From positions 111,325,366 through 111,389,365 of the forward strand of contig OZ021721.1 in NCBI GenBank assembly GCA_963978545.1: a DNA stretch of 64,000 bases. Reading direction: 5' to 3'. Both the position numbers and the translations under genes were made by a program. Of the stretch, positions 62,292 through 64,000 are shown in pieces (the stretch's first letter is position 1; every line of letters starts with the position of its first letter). The notes below the pieces were generated by a model. It was given only the letters and a program-made list of their open reading frames with translations. It was not told where the DNA came from and ran no database searches. This DNA is from Linyphia triangularis (lineage: Eukaryota > Arthropoda > Arachnida > Araneae > Linyphiidae).

Positions 62292-62760
62292 AAAAAGAAA
62301 CAGATCCCCATTTTCGTCTCGAATGGGAGAAAACTAGAAAAAATCCAATTATGCCGTCTATCTGATAATCTAAATGAGTCTTTATGTTACAATGGCCATC
62401 ATGTCTACCTACTTTTGATATCAGGAATTGCGAATGAACAGAAATAATTGGAATTGATAAAAAGAAACTGCTTCGAATTTGTGTCTTGAATAGGAGAAAA
62501 ATCGAAAACCAATTATGCAGTCTATCTGATAATTTAAAAGAAACTTTATGTTACAATAACCATCGTGTCTATCTACTTTTAGTATCTGGAATTGCAAATT
62601 TAAAAAATAATTGGAATTTATAAAAAGAAACTGCTTCGCATTTGTGTCTTGAATAGGGGAAAAATCGAAAACCAATTATGCAGTCTATCTGGTAATCTTG
62701 AAGACGCTTTATGATACAATGGCCATCTTGTCTCTATGTACTTTTGGTATCAGGAACTGT
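62292..62760 (+). repeat. Tandem array, three units of about 165 bp
   Basis: TAAAAAGAAACWG starts units at 62291, 62458 and 62621. Each carries TTGTGTCTTGAATAGG-GAA, CCAATTATGCAGTCTATCTG, TTATGTTACAATGGCCATC and TACTTTTGGTATCAGGAA. The minus-strand frame 62421-62675 merely spans the repeats and shows the same peptide twice. Confidence 0.9.
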
Positions 62761-63112
62761 AGGAACCCAATCTCTTGCTAATACTTTGACTCTGGCTCAC
62801 GAGTACGGCTTTAGAAAGATATAAATAGAATCTTTTTGGTATTTCAAAAATAAGCTGTACATTATTATATTTATTTATATGATTTTAAGATTAGTGATAT
62901 TGAATACTCAACTTAAATTAGATTGAATGCATAACTTACCTTTATATTTAACAACACAGTTTTTTTTTTTTTTGGTTTATTTCCAAATTGGTTTTTAATT
63001 TATGAAATGAGCTTTGGGAATATGTGGAGGTTAATTGAATTAAAGAAAAGGGTAGAAAAAATAAAATTAAGATGCGACGAATAATATTTACAATTGTTCA
63101 ATGAAGATTATT

Positions 63113-64000
63113 TAGATCGAAAAGTTTTCCAACATTTTTTTGTTATTCTTTCATTACATATATCTTAACTAAGATGTTTATAAGAAAAAAAATTAATAAG
63201 TGTTGATTTTATCATTTCATAGATATTCACCAATAATTTAAATTTTTGTAACGAAATCAAACACGTTTTATTTTTAAACAATGTTTTTTGAAATCTTGTC
63301 AAATGAAATTCCCGGAACTGGTGCAACAATTACTAAATTTGACTTCACCAGTAGATCGAAAAGCTTTCAACATTTTTTTGTTATTCTTTCATCGCATATA
63401 TCTTAACTAAGATGTTTATAAGAAAAAAAATTAATAAGTGTTGATTTTATCATTTCATAGATATTCACCAATAATTTAAATTTTTGTAACGAAATCAAAC
63501 ACGTTTTATTTTTAAACAATGTTTTTTGAAATCTTGTCAAATGAAATTCCCGGAACTGGTGCAACAATTACTAAATTTGACTTCACCAGTAGATCGAAAA
63601 GCTTTCAACATTTTTTTGTTATTCTTTCATCGCATATATCTTAACTAAGATGTTTATAAGAAAAAAAAATTAATAAGAAGTGTGGATTTTATCATTTCAT
63701 AGATATTCACCAATATTTTTAATTTTTGTAACGAAATCAAACACGTTTTATTTTTAAACAATGTTTTTTGAAATCTTGTCAAATGAAATTCCCGGAACTG
63801 GTGCAACAATTACTAAATTTGACTTCACCAGTAGATCGAAAAGCTTTCAACATTTTTTTGTTATTCTTTCATCGCATATATCTTAACTAAGATGTTTATA
63901 AGAAAAAAAATTAATAAGTGTTGATTTTATCATTTCATAGATATTCACCAATAATTTAAATTTTTGTAACGAAATCAAACACGTTTTATTTTTAAACAAT
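63113..64000 (+). repeat. Satellite-like array, units of about 239 bp, runs off right edge
   Basis: TAGATCGAAAAG starts units at 63113, 63351, 63590 and 63832. Units are almost identical, apart from the first and a small insertion in the third. Each has ATCTTAACTAAGAT (a short palindrome), ACGAAATCAAACACGTTTTA and CCCGGAACTGGTGCAACAAT. The array length beyond 64000 is unknown. Confidence 0.97.

Noticed and set aside
62421..62675. 84-residue minus-strand frame
   Set aside because: It spans a 165-bp tandem array and repeats its own peptide, so it is a by-product.

Overview
The window looks like nuclear DNA from an arthropod, most probably a spider or another chelicerate. It is strongly AT-rich, with interrupted host exons, large introns, long (TA)n runs and a high load of decayed transposons. 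No CRISPR array, rRNA, functional tRNA or bacterial-type operon is visible. The assignment to spiders is an inference from the repeat families and rests on recall.

The one host gene recognised with confidence is a NECAP-type clathrin adaptor accessory protein on the minus strand. Three coding exons are visible (9058-9143 with the start codon, 4429-4529, 4241-4345). They join in phase and cover the N-terminal half of the PH-like domain; the rest lies beyond the left edge. Its introns hold a Tigger/pogo relic carrying mariner fragments (541-3019) and a small inverted-repeat element (4580-5078). Weaker host candidates are an exon at 56274-56549 (+) with a possible 33-bp microexon at 54206-54238, a first exon encoding a membrane anchor at 62056-62198 (-), and an exon-like frame at 22870-23024 (+).

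The rest is mobile and repetitive DNA. From left to right: Tigger with mariners; a hAT-like element (10517-12040) next to a foldback MITE (about 12049-12486); a dispersed element with internal tandem units (about 13461-14560); a tandem array of about 198 bp (18739-19510); a foldback element ending in (TA)n (20912-21648) with a sister copy at 47912-48614; a tandem array (22072-22866); a decayed Transib-like transposon with CGTCG target duplications (23107-25860); a non-LTR RNase H tail (26051-26570); another foldback repeat (26921-27690); Tc1-like fragments with a shared repeat (28050-30210); a complete but inactivated BEL/Pao LTR retrotransposon (34319-40293) inserted in a 122-bp tandem duplication; more tandem arrays (42760-43310, 46300-47100, 52940-54070, 59590-60710, 62292-62760, 63113-64000); a TA-flanked MITE (56832-57324); a non-LTR reverse transcriptase tail (57480-58315); a tRNA-derived SINE (60905-61207); and a 147-bp near-perfect inverted repeat (61529-61880).

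The genes do not form a pathway. The window reads as parts of a few host genes embedded in nested repeats. The strongest items for a second look are the Transib-like element, the long hairpin, the double-5'-end mariner and the recurring TGTCCCGTGCGTCAG motif. I see no convincing novel multi-gene system.
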